A DNA stretch of 64,000 nucleotides from Metopolophium dirhodum (Eukaryota > Arthropoda > Insecta > Hemiptera > Aphididae), in the NCBI RefSeq assembly GCF_019925205.1, contig NC_083563.1, positions 8,184,001-8,248,000 on the forward strand, read 5' to 3'. How positions within the stretch are numbered: position 1 is the stretch's first letter; every line of letters starts with the position of its first letter. Both the position numbers and the translations under genes were made by a program. Below the pieces are notes generated by a model. That model was not told the origin of the DNA. It saw nothing but the letters and a program-made list of their open reading frames with translations, and ran no database searches. Of this stretch, positions 61,141 through 64,000 are shown piece by piece.

Positions 61141-64000
61141 ATAATATAATTTTGTATGTACAGGCATAATTTATTTAATATTATAGTTTAATATAAATTT
61201 TTATATTTCGTGTTCGAAAACCATACTAGTTTGATTTAATATATACGGTTATAGTACTTTCAAATAGTATGAACAAATTGTCATAAACTCATAAAATATG
61301 AAATATAAGTAATCTTGTTAGTCAATACACTGAATAGATTTAATCAATTCTGTGGTCGATATTCCATAATTTAATGTTGCCTGTTCCGTTAAATATTTAA
61401 TGTGGGTGCATGATTATTTTTGATAGGCCGTGGCGGCAAAAAAACACAAAGTTTTATAATAGTGTTATTGTTATACAAATTCGATTATAGCGTATTTGTG
61501 CGTAAACTTTTTTAGAAAAATAACTTAGCCCATATAATATATCATATAATAATTATATTGAATATTATGCATTTAACACTATAGGTACCTATGATATTTT
61601 TTATGTCCCGTGAAATCACCGATGAAAACATAAATACATAATATTAGACAGGTGTGTTTCATACAATGCCCGCAGACGACGGCTACTGCAGACTATAGAG
61701 TAGTAACCCAACCTATAGGCACATATTATATATTTATATATTATAAATTATGATATAATTTATTAGGCACCATTATCAATGTCAATTTTGTTACTAATAT
61801 ATGCACAGTATACTTATATACTTCAGAGCTTATATTTTAGAATCAGATTATCCAAACACAATATATATCATAAAGCGCGTCAACGCGGCCAGTAACTGCC
61901 ATTATCATTCTCTTGTATTTTTGTAACGCGATCAATTATTTGTTTACTATCATTTATAATATAATTTAATTACTCGATAATATTTTGAGATATTTTATTT
62001 TAATAATTTGAACTAATCTACTTCAGTGTTCAGACGTGTTAAGAGAACGCTACCCATGCACTTGTTATCTCCATCTTACATACGTACTTTCGGTAATATT
62101 ATTTCAGTCGTCACACCGTGTCTTACCTTCTTGAATAACATTATTAATTTTGTATAAATCATAGATACATATTATTATTTTATTTAAAAATAAACTATGT
62201 ACCTGCGTTTACGTAATAATATATTATAATACAAACTATAATATTTTAAGTTTTAATATTTCAATTGAAATATTATTTAAATAAACGTAGAAACAGTATT
62301 TTATTATAATTTTCAACTGTTTATACTGTTAAATAAATAAAAACTTTTTGGAAAGTCAAAAATCTATATCCGTCTAACCACCAAATTCCTGGGAGATTAG
62401 GTTAGGTTAGATTTATTATACAATATAATTTAGAAAAATAACTGCAGTCTCCTTCAGAGAACGTTTCACCATCGTTTTTAAGGGTTTAATCCAGTTGATT
62501 TTAACGGAATTCAGGAAAAATTAAAATATATGTAAATACCAAATATTAATGTATTTTACAGGTGGTTATGTCAATGCCGTTGTTCGTTGTTGCATATTTA
62601 CAAGAGATTGTGTAGATAATACATAATTTATTAAAATATGTAAATGTAGACTGGCTATAATTATTGCTTCTAGTATGATTTTAGAACTTAAACACTTACC
62701 TATTATAAAATCATGAGGGCAAAATACTTTGAAAAAAATAACAAATACATTTTAGAATAAAATAATATTTAGTATTTATTTTACAATCAAAAGTAGGTAG
62801 CTACCTATAAATATTAATTTTTTTTTGCTACTTTCAACAGCTGTAATTATTTTTTGTTATATTCTTTTTATTAGAAAAACGAATATTTCACTATCTACTA
62901 ATTATTGTAACGTTAATATACTTGAAATTGTGTAATACACGTTTCCAACTAATGCTGATAATATTATGACGAGGAAAACCTACCGATCTGGATATTATAG
63001 ATATTATAGTCATACGTGAAACTATAGATTTTAAATCTTTGAAAGATGTGTGTATTTTTTGAGAACCCTTAACGACTTGGAGGCCCGTTCAAATAGGTTT
63101 TTCGACTCCATTACAAACAGAAATTATACCGTTGAAATAACTGCAGCAGCTATTACAGCGCCGTTTTCCTGCATCCACGTAAAATTAAATCTATACAACC
63201 GATTAACCAAACATCCAAATGGGTATTTAAAATAATATTTTTCGATGCCAAAAAATAATTTATTGTATTTTTATACACTTTAAATGTACGAACACCATTG
63301 TTTGAAAAACAATTTCGATGTTTAATATTATTGTTAAACACGGTTCAATTATGTTCTATACATATACGCTTAGGAACATAAAAAATAAAAACAGCGATGG
63401 CTAAATAATTGTACCTAGTAAATTAGTAAAAATACTAATATTTGTACACGCACATTTTTATGACAGTTAAACGATAGACAAATTAACAGTGATCAATGAC
63501 AGAAATAAATATTATCTATATACACAATAACGATAACCTTAACAAATTTGTACGAAAAAAAAATGTAATTTAAATAATTTTTTGAATGAACTGTACAAGA
63601 CGTAATTGATTAATAGTGTCTACCATCTTTATAATATCTTATATCTGTAGAATGATTTTTTTGTCGTGTTATTTATAGTATACTATTTCGTATATCCGTG
63701 TAACAGCTGATTACCACTGATACCACTTATAACTTGCGTTCGAAGCTAATGTGATATTCAGACGTATACTATAAATAATAATAATACTATGTACCTATAG
63801 TCCAGGATTTTGTTTTTGTTTCATAACGTATTCAATTTGTCTCATGTGTGAATTTATATATAAGACAGTGCGTAGGACGTACGTACACTGATAGCTATGC
63901 TATATTTTATCAAACATCAAACTACACAATATTATAATACAAATTATGAAAATTGCTTAAAAAATAGTAAGACAATTGAAACATACGATTCATCAAATTA

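Larger units (their letters stand above)
60491..64000 (+). other. TMTC intron 1 (partial, continues past the window)
   Basis: The intron starts GTGCGC at 60491. No second TMTC exon was found up to 64000: nothing matches the expected continuation after LTFR. An acceptor at about 62560 followed by a Trp codon was examined and its continuation does not fit. The intron holds a small inverted-repeat element at 60610-60764, a hAT-like end at 61019, a TAGGTACCTA at 61582, and a coding-like but unrecognised patch at about 63055-63190. The rest is AT-rich spacer. Confidence 0.7.

Noticed and set aside
62560..62625. Acceptor (TTTTACAG) followed by a Trp codon in the right phase for TMTC exon 2
   Set aside because: The continuation (LCQCRCSLLHIYKRLC then stop) does not match the TMTC family after LTFRW.
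1..64000. CRISPR arrays, bacterial operons, rRNA genes, functional tRNA genes, prophage or integrated virus genes
   Set aside because: No regular spacer arrays, no clover-leaf tRNA other than the SINE head, no intact 5S, and no viral protein motif was seen.

Overview
The window looks like one long, gene-poor stretch of an aphid (Hemiptera, Aphididae) nuclear chromosome. The supports are a very AT-rich base composition, many copies of the palindrome TAGGTACCTA and its fragments (a sequence I associate with aphid genomes), dense non-autonomous hAT-type elements with 8-bp target duplications, and one clearly eukaryotic split gene. There is no operon structure and no bacterial, phage or plasmid feature. 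The species cannot be fixed from the sequence.

Only one conserved protein-coding gene is recognised. Near the right edge (60114-60490, plus strand) lies the first coding exon of a TMTC family gene (transmembrane and TPR repeat-containing ER O-mannosyltransferase, GT-C fold). It ends at a clean CAG|GTGCGC donor. The remaining exons lie beyond the window, and the last 3.5 kb is intron 1. Upstream is a GC-rich, CpG-rich leader (about 59490-60113). It holds an AT-rich block that may be a 5'UTR intron, and a 14-codon upstream ORF whose stop overlaps the main start as ATGA.

The other 59 kb is intergenic or belongs to very large introns. It is built from mobile elements and AT-rich spacer. From left to right: a 331-bp inverted-repeat MITE (721-1051); GC-raised CpG blocks with GA and CGA microsatellites (1930-5200); a 452-bp hAT MITE with perfect ends and TSD (5632-6083); a broken LINE reverse transcriptase (10740-11225); an old hAT copy interrupted by another repeat (11396-13450); an old copy of a composite repeat family (14620-15440); a GC-rich block with an unexplained minus-strand ORF (15843-16200); a 1.5-kb hAT with perfect TSD (19850-21347); a CpG-rich block (21638-22330); a broken LINE ORF2 tail on the minus strand (23771-23993), directly beside another hAT (24095-24771); and a long-armed palindromic element between TTAA sites (28768-29123).

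A composite two-unit element with offset inverted repeats follows at 30541-32025. A second full copy and an older partial copy occur at 45240-47950, with an inverted fragment at 33380-33520. Further right are a hAT MITE (48884-49208), a tRNA-derived SINE (50641-50917), a CpG-rich block (52440-53110) and a 5S rRNA-derived SINE (56565-56790). A few short exon-like segments with plausible splice sites (34558-34624, 35786-35908) and isolated short ORFs are given as weak candidates only.

The most interesting items are the composite element family with its shared two-unit architecture, the uORF/ATGA start arrangement of the TMTC gene, the 5S-derived SINE, and the strong excess of TAGGTACCTA.
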